From JBBATK01 sp040398805 (GTDB lineage: Bacteria; Bacteroidota; Ignavibacteria; Kapaibacteriales; NICIL-2), in the NCBI GenBank assembly GCA_040398805.1, contig JBBATK010000010.1, positions 1-64,000 on the forward strand: a DNA stretch of 64,000 bases. The letters run 5' to 3'. Shown here one piece after another: positions 50,818-60,577 of this stretch. Both the position numbers and the translations under genes were made by a program. The notes under the pieces were generated by a model. That model searched no databases. It was not told the DNA's origin and saw nothing but the letters and a program-made list of their open reading frames with translations. How positions within the stretch are numbered: the stretch's first letter is position 1; each line of letters starts with the position of its first letter.

Positions 50818-51726
50818 ATGAATCATGATTCCCACTGTCTATTATCTCTGGTATGTGCGTTCGCATTCAATACCTCGCTCCTTTGTGGAGGAAACAGCGA
50901 TTCGAGCGGAAGACGTCAGCAAACCGACTCCGCCTCGCGCACGGAAAGCATGTCCGTTGCCTTCAGTCTCTCTCACCAGCAAGCGTACGACTGGCAACTC
51001 GGCGAGGTCTTTCATGTCGATAGCCGCTGCACAGCTCGGTACCGCTCCGTGTGGACCCGAACTTCCATGCAAGTTTCCGCGGAAATACGAGGTCACTTTG
51101 CAACACTCTATACATCCCATGTACCCGGCATCGTCGGACCCATCATCCGTTGTACGGACGGCGAAATCACGAGTCAGGTGAAATCCGTGTTCCATCAGGG
51201 GTGGATCATCGATCCCTATATCCGCACGACCGTCACCACACCCGTCACGGAGATCTTTCCGGCACCGATGCAAAGCATGCAAAGGAGCGCTGCATGGTGG
51301 GATCCGGTTCAGAGCGACCAATCCTGTGGTTTTCACTATCGCCTCTTTCCCGCCTCCGTCCATTCGATGACCGTCCTGTTCGGAACCAACTACCGACAGA
51401 TCCGCGCGCGACATCACACGCGCATCACGGACGATCCCTTGACCATCCATGCCATCGAATCCTACCGCACCTCCCTAGGCATCGAGTGCCTCATGCAGTC
51501 CGATTTCCTGCTCGACTCCTCGGTCCGGATCTCCAACCTGTGTCAAACGCGCGCCACCGGCCTTCGTGCGAGTTCCGTCCAGTGCTCGCTCGACAATGAG
51601 ATACGCGTGAAGTTCTGGCGATACTTCGGACTCTCTCTTTGCACCAACCTTCGGTACGATAGGTCACTGAGCAGAAAACTCATCTACAAACATGTCGCGC
51701 AAATCGGCCTTGTCTGGGAACACTGA
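50818..51726 (+). CDS. Predicted outer-membrane barrel, DUF3078-like
   Basis: 302-aa protein with a signal peptide (about 1-23, LLSLVCAFAFNTSLLCGG; a lipobox is possible). The rest is rich in amphipathic strands: MSVAFSLSHQQAYDWQLGEVF, YRSVWTRTSMQVSAEIRG, LLDSSVRISNLCQTRATGLRASS, IRVKFWRYFGLSLCTNLRYDRS and KHVAQIGLVWEH. The end layout recalls DUF3078 barrels of Bacteroidota, but the match is weak. Start ATG 50818 follows CATCACCACGTC; upstream in-frame sequence has no signal peptide. Last gene of the cassette; 278 gene-free bases precede it and a 600-base gap follows. Confidence 0.6.
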   Translation: MNHDSHCLLSLVCAFAFNTSLLCGGNSDSSGRRQQTDSASRTESMSVAFSLSHQQAYDWQLGEVFHVDSRCTARYRSVWTRTSMQVSAEIRGHFATLYTSHVPGIVGPIIRCTDGEITSQVKSVFHQGWIIDPYIRTTVTTPVTEIFPAPMQSMQRSAAWWDPVQSDQSCGFHYRLFPASVHSMTVLFGTNYRQIRARHHTRITDDPLTIHAIESYRTSLGIECLMQSDFLLDSSVRISNLCQTRATGLRASSVQCSLDNEIRVKFWRYFGLSLCTNLRYDRSLSRKLIYKHVAQIGLVWEH

Positions 51727-52327
51727 ACTCAGTGCACGGAGAAGATCTGCCATCCAACATCGCAATCCGTGCGCGCGATGTCTCGTCATGAATAGAGTTT
51801 TCCACATAGTTCCGACTCGGACGACCTTATTAATTGTAGAGTTTATTTTATTGACTATCAACGCTTTAACATTCCACCAGGTCAAGCGAGACAGTAGATC
51901 CTAGCTGTGTTTTCCACAACAGAGGTACCCATACGATCAACCATTCACCATGGACTCCTTGACGTCGTTGACAGGGATGTCACGTTCACTCAGCCGCACG
52001 GAAAACAACCGTGCACGACCGGAGCTCACGCTCCGTCCCACCACCATATCACCTCCGGAAACGGTCGCATCGAGAGACACATCCAAGGGATTGCAGCGGT
52101 CATGACACCCTCGACGATCGCCACGGAACACCCGTCGAACCTTTCCGCGAGTGTCCACGCGGGACATCATTCACTCCCACCCGGATTGTTACCAAATCCA
52201 CACATGCGTGTTCATTGCCACCCATCCTCACTTCAGTAACTTTGTACACTCTCTTTCGGGTACCTACACCCGACTTTCGTTTGGACGTAACGAACACGTA
52301 GTATCATTCATACATTCTCCATTCATT
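51727..52327. other. 600-base gap with AT-rich pocket and promoter
   Basis: No convincing gene. An AT-rich stretch near 51820-51880 stands out against GC-rich surroundings. The right end carries the promoter at 52215-52244. Short frames here have no family, signal peptide or start support. Confidence 0.5.
52215..52244 (+). promoter_or_regulatory. Consensus Bacteroidota promoter of the Ig-like T9SS gene
   Basis: TTG at 52215-52217, a 19-base spacer, then TAACTTTG at 52237-52244: a full match to TTG-N19-TAnnTTTG, the -33/-7 layout of the Bacteroidota primary sigma factor. The ATG at 52328 leaves a leader of roughly 75 bases. Confidence 0.7.
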
Positions 52328-55300
52328 ATGAGAAAACTTCTTCTCTGTGTCGGTCTATTGTTGCTGCAGGTTGCTTCGGTAATCGCGCAAACCAATCCGA
52401 CCCCTTTCGATCTGGGTACGGGCACGTATTCATTCACCCAGTGGGATGCGACAAATCCTGCGCGGACCTATCCGCCGAACATGCGTCTGCATACCTTCTC
52501 GACGACGAGTTCGTTGACGGCCGTGGAGCCGCTGCGTCTGGACTATGAAATGAATGCGGATTGGGACACCACATATAGCCTCATCAGTGGTGCCCGCTTC
52601 AACGGCTTGGGCGCCGACGGCATGTCGTTCCTGAACACCTCGAGTTCCGCATACTCGCCGTTCCGCTTCTTCGGTGCGATGGTTCTCGGCCTGAATACGA
52701 CCAACAGGCAGAACATCCGTGTCACCTGGACGGGCGGTACGGTTGTCTCGCAGACACGTCTTTATGCGATCGTCCTCCAATATCGCGTCGGTACATCAGG
52801 CGCATGGTCCACAGCAATCAACAACGCGACCGATACGGTTCAATACAAGTCGAGCACAACGGGTAATGCCCAAGCGATGCCCTCGTTCACCTTGCCCGCC
52901 ATCTGCGAGAATCAACCGAACGTGCAAGTTCGTTGGAGAATGTACCAGTGGAGTTCTGCATCGTCGGGCAGCCGTCCGCAGCTTCGGGTCGACGAGATTT
53001 CCGTTCAAAGCGATGCGAGCACCGGCACCCCCACGAAGCTGGCAGTGGTCGGCATCAACCCGGCCGTACCGTCAACATTGACTCCGTTCAGCGTAACCGT
53101 CCAGTCAAGAAATGCGGACGACCAGGCAAGAAACGTCCTTACAAGTACGGACGTCGCGCTAAGCGTATTCACGGGTAGCGGAGTGCTCAGCGGCACAGTA
53201 ACCGGAACCATTCCTGCCGGAAGCAACACGCTCGTTCTCAACAATGTCATGTATAATGTCGCAGAGCAAGGCGTGGTCCTGCAGGTCTCCCGCACAGCCG
53301 GAGACGCGCTTTCAAGCGCGCTCACATCTCCGTTCACCGTCGTTCCGCGAGCAACACAACTGACCATGACTTCGGTGCCCGCGAACGCGTTCGTCGGCAT
53401 CGCCCTTCCAACGGTTTCCATTACGGCGCGTCGCGCAGACAACTCTGTCGACCTCAACTATCCCGGTCCGATCACCATTTCCAAGGCAAGCGGTCCCGGT
53501 AATGTCACGGGTACGCTGACCGTCACGCCCGTCAACGGTGTCGCCAATTTCACGGGTCTCGGCTTCGACGCTCCCGGCACCTACGTGCTCACGGCGAGCG
53601 GTGCGAACGTAACGAGCGCCACCAGCACAGCCATCGTCGTCGTCGGACAACCTTCTCTTGCGGAGCTTGTCATGCCGCAGTTCATGGCGGCCCGCAGTAT
53701 CACGTTGCCCACGTTCGCCCTTATCCGCATAGACAACCTCCAACCGAATTCGGCGTACCGATATTATACGGCGGCGGCCGAAATCAACAACTTGGTGGGT
53801 TTCGCCGCTGGAACGAATATTCACCTGAATACGAACGCATCGACGTTCTCGTACGTACCGAACAGCTTCAGCGACTTCGGCACGCCGGGTCGATACTCGG
53901 AATTCACGACGGGTGCCAACGAAACATCGAAGGTCCTGTGGGTGAACCTCGTTCCCTCCAGCAACTCGCGTTTCACCGCCGGTAACAATATGTTCTGGTA
54001 CTTCTCGCTGCGCGATACGACACGGAGCATCGAAACGCGCTTCGTGACGCAAGGAACGACAAGAACCATCAACATCTCCACGGCAGCCACCGACGCATCG
54101 GGTATCGTCGACACCGCCAGCACCTGCGATCCCAAGACCGTCATCTGTCTGTACGATAACACGACGGGTACTACTCAACCGCTCGCCACTGCCCTCGTGC
54201 AAGACGAAGGCACGGTCGTAACGAACGCACCGGCCTTTTACTCGGGTGTCGAGACGCGTCGCACCGCATGGGCCACGCTCATCCCGAACAATCTTCCGAA
54301 CGGCATCCGCCGTGTCGAGCAGCGGTCCCTTACCACCGGACAGATCCTGAAGGTATGGGTGGACGGTGACGGCGTATGGCCGCCGTCGAACACCGTGAAC
54401 CCGTCCGGCGGAAACAACGCCGTCATGTTCGCGACTCCTCAAGTGAACTTCCCTACAAGCCTCACGGGCAAGAGTTTCTGCAGTAATCAACCGGCGGTCA
54501 TCACATGGAACGCGCGCGGAATCTCCACTGTGGATCTTCAGATCACGGCCGACGGAACCACGTACACGACCATTGCGAGCGGAATCAACGCGTTGCTTGG
54601 TACGTTCACATGGACCATCCCGAGTCAGTTCGCCGGCGGTAACAACCTTCGCCTGCGAATCGTCGACACCGATCGTCCGACGACTGTCTCGGACATCTCC
54701 GGCTTCATCAATGTCAATACGCCTGCCGTGATTACTCTGCAGCCCGAGAACAAGGAGGCATGTCTGGGCGGTACGGTCACCCTGAGTGTTCGCGCCAGCG
54801 GAACGGCTCTCACGTATCAGTGGGAAAAAGATGGCGTACTCATGGCTGGTAGAAACAGCGCAACACTCGAAATCCCTACGGTGACCAATGGCACAAGCGG
54901 ACTCTACCGTTGCATCATCAACGGTGGTTCCGGTTGCCCCGGCGCTACGTCAGGATACGCGTTCATCTCCATCATCCCCGAACTCCAAGTGGTATCGCAA
55001 CCGCAAAGCACCTCGGCCGCCGTCGGCGGTACCGCCGTCCTTCGCGTGGAAGCGAATCTGCAAAGCGGACTTCTCTACCAATGGTACCGTGGAACAACGT
55101 TGCTGAGCGATAACGCCCGCATCACGGGTACCCGCTCCTCGTCTCTCACTCTGCGTAACATGATCGCCGCCGATTTCGGTAACGACTACCAATGCCGCAT
55201 TGTCTCCAATTGCGGTTCGATCCTGTCGGAAAAGGCGAGTATCTCATCGGCCAGCATTACGATAACGACCCAGCCGGAGTCGGTCGATGCCTGCTCCGAC

Positions 55301-56329
55301 AACGACGCATCCTTCACCGCAGCAGCCACGGCATCGGGACCGAATGTGACGGTTTCCTATCAATGGTTGAAGAACAACACACCCATCAGCAACGGAGCCA
55401 AGTATAGTGGCGCTACGACGGCCGTCCTCACCGTCAAGAGTCTCGTCGCTGCGGATGCAGGACAATACTCCTGTAAGGTGACGGCGTCCAACGGCGCCGT
55501 AGGATTCACCTCACCCGCCGAATTGCGTGTCTCCACGGGTCCGAAGATCCTCGCACAAACGGGCACCATCAGTGCCTGCGACGGCGATACCACCCGCCTG
55601 TCGGTGACGACCATGGACACCACGGGCGTCAGCTATCAGTGGTGGTACAAGGGCAGACCGATCAGCGGTGCCACGTCGTCCACTCTCACCCGCATCGCCT
55701 CCGTCACCACCGAAGGTTCGTACTGGTGTGTGGTGTCCACCGCATGCGGAACCGATACGGCCAAGCAAGGAAACATCGTGCGCGTGGCCGGTACGGTCAT
55801 CACGACACAGATGCGGAAGGAAACAAAGCTCCTCGAGGGCGGTACCATCGTCCTCACCGTCGAAGCCACCGGCAAGAACCTTCGCTACTTCTGGTACTTC
55901 AACGGCAAGTCCCTGCCGAACGATACGACGGCCACCCTTACCATCCGCAATGCGCAGCTCTCCAACGCCGGCACCTATGGCTGCCGTATCCTGGGCGACT
56001 GCGGTGGGGTGGACGCGGATTCCGGTGTCGTGTCGATCACGAGCGACGTGAACGAACTGGCAGAATACGGATTCACCATGTTCGCTCCCACGCCGAATCC
56101 GGCAAACGATCGTGCGACCGTCTCGTTCGAACTCTCGTCAGCGAGATATGTCTCCCTGAGCATCGTCGACGTTCTCGGTCGTGAGGTCCTCGCACCCGTC
56201 AACGGTGTGTTGGAAAGCGGCAGTCACTCCGTCGGCATCGATTGTTCATCTCTTGTCGGCGGATCGTATGTGGTCCGTCTGCAAAGCGCGCAATCGGTCA
56301 TCACGAGGCGTCTCGTCATCGTCAAGTAA
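52328..56329 (+). CDS. T9SS giant with five Ig-like domains
   Basis: 1333-aa exported protein. Signal peptide about 1-20 (ends VIA before QTNP). Residues about 25-225 form a choice-of-anchor-like beta domain. About 235-450 has two invasin-type Ig modules (PSTLTPFSVTVQSRNADDQ; GIALPTVSITARRADNS). About 450-790 is unassigned. About 795-1240 holds five Ig-like domains with the C...W...C pattern (VTLSVRASGTALTYQWEKDG, AVLRVEANLQSGLLYQWYRG, VTVSYQWLKNN, GVSYQWWYKG, LRYFWYFNGKS). The last 80 residues (FAPTPNPANDRATVSFEL through RRLVIVK) are a standard T9SS type A sorting domain. Start ATG 52328 sits downstream of a consensus promoter. A likely surface adhesin or scaffold; ligand unknown. Confidence 0.85.
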   Translation: MRKLLLCVGLLLLQVASVIAQTNPTPFDLGTGTYSFTQWDATNPARTYPPNMRLHTFSTTSSLTAVEPLRLDYEMNADWDTTYSLISGARFNGLGADGMSFLNTSSSAYSPFRFFGAMVLGLNTTNRQNIRVTWTGGTVVSQTRLYAIVLQYRVGTSGAWSTAINNATDTVQYKSSTTGNAQAMPSFTLPAICENQPNVQVRWRMYQWSSASSGSRPQLRVDEISVQSDASTGTPTKLAVVGINPAVPSTLTPFSVTVQSRNADDQARNVLTSTDVALSVFTGSGVLSGTVTGTIPAGSNTLVLNNVMYNVAEQGVVLQVSRTAGDALSSALTSPFTVVPRATQLTMTSVPANAFVGIALPTVSITARRADNSVDLNYPGPITISKASGPGNVTGTLTVTPVNGVANFTGLGFDAPGTYVLTASGANVTSATSTAIVVVGQPSLAELVMPQFMAARSITLPTFALIRIDNLQPNSAYRYYTAAAEINNLVGFAAGTNIHLNTNASTFSYVPNSFSDFGTPGRYSEFTTGANETSKVLWVNLVPSSNSRFTAGNNMFWYFSLRDTTRSIETRFVTQGTTRTINISTAATDASGIVDTASTCDPKTVICLYDNTTGTTQPLATALVQDEGTVVTNAPAFYSGVETRRTAWATLIPNNLPNGIRRVEQRSLTTGQILKVWVDGDGVWPPSNTVNPSGGNNAVMFATPQVNFPTSLTGKSFCSNQPAVITWNARGISTVDLQITADGTTYTTIASGINALLGTFTWTIPSQFAGGNNLRLRIVDTDRPTTVSDISGFINVNTPAVITLQPENKEACLGGTVTLSVRASGTALTYQWEKDGVLMAGRNSATLEIPTVTNGTSGLYRCIINGGSGCPGATSGYAFISIIPELQVVSQPQSTSAAVGGTAVLRVEANLQSGLLYQWYRGTTLLSDNARITGTRSSSLTLRNMIAADFGNDYQCRIVSNCGSILSEKASISSASITITTQPESVDACSDNDASFTAAATASGPNVTVSYQWLKNNTPISNGAKYSGATTAVLTVKSLVAADAGQYSCKVTASNGAVGFTSPAELRVSTGPKILAQTGTISACDGDTTRLSVTTMDTTGVSYQWWYKGRPISGATSSTLTRIASVTTEGSYWCVVSTACGTDTAKQGNIVRVAGTVITTQMRKETKLLEGGTIVLTVEATGKNLRYFWYFNGKSLPNDTTATLTIRNAQLSNAGTYGCRILGDCGGVDADSGVVSITSDVNELAEYGFTMFAPTPNPANDRATVSFELSSARYVSLSIVDVLGREVLAPVNGVLESGSHSVGIDCSSLVGGSYVVRLQSAQSVITRRLVIVK

Positions 56330-56375
56330 ACGATGCCCGACAGGTCGGTCGCCTTCACAGAGGTTTTTTCATTTC

Positions 56376-56415
56376 ATGGCAGAGCGGCCCTTCGGGCGCT
56401 CTGCCATGTTTGTCT
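56376..56415 (+). terminator. Hairpin terminator after the Ig-like T9SS gene
   Basis: ATGGCAGAGCGGCCC pairs with GGGCGCTCTGCCAT (one bulged base) around TTC, at 56376-56407, followed by a T-rich tail (GTTTGTCTT). The next gene starts 20 bases beyond, so its promoter must overlap or lie within the hairpin region, or it depends on readthrough. Confidence 0.7.
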
Positions 56416-56427
56416 TAAGTTGTCCGT

Positions 56428-59400
56428 ATGAAAACATCCCGCTCTTTTCGACGTGTTCCGTTCCTCTTCATCCTTGCTCTCGCATCCGTTCTGTCCTCGA
56501 AAACGGTGAGCGCGCAGGCGGTGCTTGTCAGCGAATACTATAACGTCAGCGATCCCACCGGCGAGTGGAACGAGATCATCGTCGTCCAGGACAACCTGGA
56601 CATGCGCGGATGGTTCGTCACCGACAACAACACCAATCAGACGGCGCGCCAGGGCGGCGTCCGTTTCAAGAACATCGACTTCTGGAAGAACGTCCGAGCT
56701 GGCACCATCATCGGGATCTGGCACAGGAACTATCCCTCTAACGCCGTCGTCGACGTGGATACGTCCATCACGGACGGACGTGTGATGATCGCGCGGCAGG
56801 ATACCAAGTACGTCGATGTCGTCGAATGGACGGGTCAGCCCACGGGGTTCAACCTTGCCCGTCAGGGCGATTTCATTCAGGTGTTCACCAAGGACACCGT
56901 CCACGTCCATGCCATGGGTCATCGGGACGACACAGCGCCGGGCAGCTATTGGGGCACCATGCCCGCACCGAAGACGAATCTTCTTCAGCTCTGCGAAGAC
57001 CGCTCCAGCAACCGCATGTATCCCGGCTCCTCCTTGGCCGAGTATACCGGCGCGAATCTGGAAGTGCGTTCGCAGGTGTGCCCAGGGAACATCACCCGCA
57101 CCTTGCCGAATAAGGACTGCAACACGGGGGCGTCGAACTATCCGTTCTGGCATACGCTCCGGACACCCGTGTGGACCTCGCCGACCCTGACGGCTGCGGT
57201 CAATGCCACGACCATCAACCTGTCGTGGAATGCCATGACCGATCCCAATCCCGGCGATGGCATCCAGGGATATCTCGTGGTCCGCGACAGCGGTTCCACC
57301 CCCTTCGTTCCCGTGGACGGCCGCGTGTATACGAATGGCGAACGCGTCGGCTCCGCCGTCATCCTTGCTCACGTGGCGGCGTCCGCACAGGCCTATGCCG
57401 ACATCATCGACCTCCCCTGCGGCGTCATCTACACGTATCGTGTGTTCGCGTATCGCTTCGGCCTCGATGACGAGTTCGGTATCAACACGGCGGTCACGAC
57501 CGCACGCGGACGTCAGTACAACACGACGTCGGCGGCCTTCTCGGAAGTCCTGAAGCCCTCGGGCACGGGTCCCACCCTGCAGTACACCAAAGGCGCGAAC
57601 ACCTTCTGCGAGGGCTCGTCCCTGGCCATCACCGCGCCGCCCCAGCCGGGCTTCACCGCGCAGTGGACGTTGAACGGAACCGATATTCCCAATGAGACCT
57701 CCCTCGGCATCACCGCGCGGACGAGCGGACGGTACCGCCTGAAGCTCCGTAACGCCCAAGGCTGTCTGGTGCTCAGCGACTCGGTGGATGTGACGGTAAA
57801 TCCGTTACCGACGGTCGACGTCTTCCCCAAGAACATCACTCTCTGCAAAGATTCCGTCGCGCTCCTGCAAGCGACGGTGAATACCGACCTGAGCTATGCG
57901 TGGTCGCGGAACGGCACGCCGATCACCGGCGCAACGTCCGCTCAATATCTTGCCAACGGCAGCGGCGACTATACCGTGCGCGTCGTCAATACCGCCACGG
58001 GGTGCGCATCCACATCGGTCGGTGTCACGATCAAGACCCTTGATATCTGGTTCACGATGTCGACGTCCGTCGTGAACTTTCCGGACCTTCAGGACTGCGA
58101 GTCGTCCAAAGACGACAACTCCGTGATCCTCACGAATACGAACAGCACCGATACCGTGCGCTTCACGGCGATAGAGTCGGCGAACTTCAGCATCGTCTCG
58201 CCCGCCTTCCCCTTGGTACTGGCTCCGGGCAAACAGGCCACGCTCGTCGTGCGCTTCACTCCCACGAGCTCTGCCGCCGCAAGTCAGACCATCAGTATCG
58301 TCGCTGCGCCCTGCGGCATCACGCAACGCATCTCGCTCAGCGGACGTAAGCCGGGCGCGGGAGCGGGAGTGACGACCAATGTCGCCAGCCGGGACTTCGG
58401 TATCACGGCATTCTGCGGAACGGATCCGACAGCGACGGACTCGATAACGATATCCGTTTCATCGGCCACCACCATCACCTCCATCGATGTCCCCTCGCCC
58501 TTTAGCGTCTCTGCCGCAGACAAAGCGGGCTTCACCATGAACGCGGGCGAAACGAGAGTGGTGCGCATCACGTTCAATAGCAGCGGCAATCCGTTTCAAT
58601 CAGGCAAGAGCGATTGCGTCATCCGATACAAGGCAGGCGCATGCAGCGATTCCTTGAAAGTGAATCTGCGCGGATCCTTCACCCTGCCGCAGCTGTTGGC
58701 GGACGTGGCCAATCTCCGCTTCGCACCCGTCGATTCCTGCTCCGTCCTGTCGCGGGACACGGTGATACGCCTGACGAATCCGAGCGCGGTGGACGTGTAC
58801 CTGGATCAACTCACCGAACCCTCGCTCCGCTTTCTCGAAGTACCGACGAACGGACGTTTGCGCGTACCCGCCGGCGCTACGGTGAACGTCACGCTTCGCT
58901 TCTCACCGAACGGCTATCAGACCATCGCGAACAAACGTATCCTGCTCAGCGCTCAACCGTGTTTGGACGTTTCCGGTTTCGTGTTCAGCGGTGAGCGACG
59001 TGAATTCTCCATCGGTAGCATCACTCCCGTGGTGAACTTCAATCAGGTTTCCGCATGTAACGGCTTCAGCACACGCACCTTGCCGGCATCGTTCGACGCC
59101 ATCCTTACCAGTGGCGCCACCGCAACAATCTCCGACATTCGCGTCAGCTCCGCCCTTGTGCAAACGAGTCTGAAAGTAGGCCAGAGTTTCTCATCCGGTA
59201 TGCAGTCCTTCACGGTCTCGCTCGTACCCGGAGCGCCGGTTCCGCTCGGACCTTTCGCTGCGAAGGTGTATCTCACCTTCGATCCGTGCGGCATCCAACG
59301 TGTCATCGATGTCACCGCCGAATTCATCGGCTCGGAGATTCGCTTGTCGACCACAGGAAAAAAAGACACCACCATCGACTTCGGAACGGTGACCGTGGGT

Positions 59401-60378
59401 TCGAATGTCATCCGGTCGGTCGCCATCCGGAATACCTCATCCGTCCCCGTAACCTTAGGACCCATCGTCAGCATCAGCGCACCGTTCACATACACCCTGA
59501 ATCCGCCGCCGCCGTCCGTACTTCAACCGAACGAAGAGGCGTTCATCGATATCATCTGCGCACCATCGGACACCTCGCGTGCTGATGTACTGCTCCCCCT
59601 CACGATCACGCTTCCGTGTTCGGATACCGTCCTCGTCCGTTTGAAGGTGAATGGCGGAAGCGCCGGCGTCAATCCCTCGCCCTTCCGTTTCGAGATCGAT
59701 CATCACACGGCGGACGTCGGCACGCAATACACCATACCTGTGCGAATCACCGGGAGGGATATCGCCGCCAAAGCCCTCAGCGCGGTGGACGTGACCGTCA
59801 ATTACAATTCCGCATTGTTCCTCGTGACGGGCGTGCGTATCGGACCGGCGTTGCGGGACTTCACCCCAAGCATCCTCTCCACCGTCAACGGCGTCCGCCT
59901 TGGCGCTCGGGGCGGTACGACGGTGCGTGGCGAGGACGTGGCATGGTTTATCGATGGAACGGTCCTGCTCGGCGATGCACTGACGACGCCGTTGGCAGTG
60001 GATACGGTGAGTCTTGCCATCACCAGTACCGAGCTCACGCCGCAGCCTCCGGTGAACGGGTCGCTGACCATCACCGGTTCCTGCAAACTGTCGGATCGCC
60101 TTCTGAATGTCGGCGGCACCTTCACTCTTCGCCGACTTCAGGTGGATCCCGACGGCCGGAGCGGCGTTCTCGACTACGAGGTGGTCGGTGATCAATTCAC
60201 GCGCATCGAGATCTATTCGATGACCGGAGAACGAGTGCTCGTGGTGACGGAGGGCACCGTGTGGGCGGGTCGACATGAAGCGGTGTTCTCCTGCGATGCG
60301 ATGGCGCAAGGTTCATATATCCTCGTCGTTGAGAATGGCATGCATCGCCGCTCTCTGCCCTTCTCTCTTCTTCGCTAA
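56428..60378 (+). CDS. T9SS giant: lamin-tail, FN3, Ig, ASH, cohesin-like
   Basis: 1316-aa exported protein. Signal peptide about 1-30 (ends VSA before QAVLVSEYY). Residues about 30-210 look like a lamin-tail domain (SEYYNVSDPTGEWNEIIVVQD, DMRGWFVTDNN). About 250-370 is FN3-like (INLSWNAMTDPNPGDGIQGYLVV). Two Ig-like/PKD-like modules (about 390-540) precede three or more ASH modules (about 545-1070; SRDFGITAFCG, TTIDFGTVTVG). About 1080-1230 is cohesin-like (VDVTVNYNSALFLVTGVRI). The C-terminal 75 residues (VGGTFTLRRLQVDPDGRS through PFSLLR) resemble a T9SS sorting domain, with YSMTGERVLVV and MAQGSYILVVE. Third consecutive giant on this strand; a surface structural or adhesive role is inferred. 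Confidence 0.82.
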   Translation: MKTSRSFRRVPFLFILALASVLSSKTVSAQAVLVSEYYNVSDPTGEWNEIIVVQDNLDMRGWFVTDNNTNQTARQGGVRFKNIDFWKNVRAGTIIGIWHRNYPSNAVVDVDTSITDGRVMIARQDTKYVDVVEWTGQPTGFNLARQGDFIQVFTKDTVHVHAMGHRDDTAPGSYWGTMPAPKTNLLQLCEDRSSNRMYPGSSLAEYTGANLEVRSQVCPGNITRTLPNKDCNTGASNYPFWHTLRTPVWTSPTLTAAVNATTINLSWNAMTDPNPGDGIQGYLVVRDSGSTPFVPVDGRVYTNGERVGSAVILAHVAASAQAYADIIDLPCGVIYTYRVFAYRFGLDDEFGINTAVTTARGRQYNTTSAAFSEVLKPSGTGPTLQYTKGANTFCEGSSLAITAPPQPGFTAQWTLNGTDIPNETSLGITARTSGRYRLKLRNAQGCLVLSDSVDVTVNPLPTVDVFPKNITLCKDSVALLQATVNTDLSYAWSRNGTPITGATSAQYLANGSGDYTVRVVNTATGCASTSVGVTIKTLDIWFTMSTSVVNFPDLQDCESSKDDNSVILTNTNSTDTVRFTAIESANFSIVSPAFPLVLAPGKQATLVVRFTPTSSAAASQTISIVAAPCGITQRISLSGRKPGAGAGVTTNVASRDFGITAFCGTDPTATDSITISVSSATTITSIDVPSPFSVSAADKAGFTMNAGETRVVRITFNSSGNPFQSGKSDCVIRYKAGACSDSLKVNLRGSFTLPQLLADVANLRFAPVDSCSVLSRDTVIRLTNPSAVDVYLDQLTEPSLRFLEVPTNGRLRVPAGATVNVTLRFSPNGYQTIANKRILLSAQPCLDVSGFVFSGERREFSIGSITPVVNFNQVSACNGFSTRTLPASFDAILTSGATATISDIRVSSALVQTSLKVGQSFSSGMQSFTVSLVPGAPVPLGPFAAKVYLTFDPCGIQRVIDVTAEFIGSEIRLSTTGKKDTTIDFGTVTVGSNVIRSVAIRNTSSVPVTLGPIVSISAPFTYTLNPPPPSVLQPNEEAFIDIICAPSDTSRADVLLPLTITLPCSDTVLVRLKVNGGSAGVNPSPFRFEIDHHTADVGTQYTIPVRITGRDIAAKALSAVDVTVNYNSALFLVTGVRIGPALRDFTPSILSTVNGVRLGARGGTTVRGEDVAWFIDGTVLLGDALTTPLAVDTVSLAITSTELTPQPPVNGSLTITGSCKLSDRLLNVGGTFTLRRLQVDPDGRSGVLDYEVVGDQFTRIEIYSMTGERVLVVTEGTVWAGRHEAVFSCDAMAQGSYILVVENGMHRRSLPFSLLR

Positions 60379-60577
60379 ACGACATCGTTCAAGATCCATG
60401 ATCACCTGCAGCCGCGTGACCTCCGTCGAGTCGACACGACGCGTTTATCCCTTGACGGTTCTCGCGTACAGGCGCGGGTGATAGGACGTTTGATACTCCG
60501 TCTGAACGACGTTCTCCCGCATGATATGCGTACTCTTGCGCAGGTTAAGATGGGTGGTGCCGACGCAGGTCGGGGCT

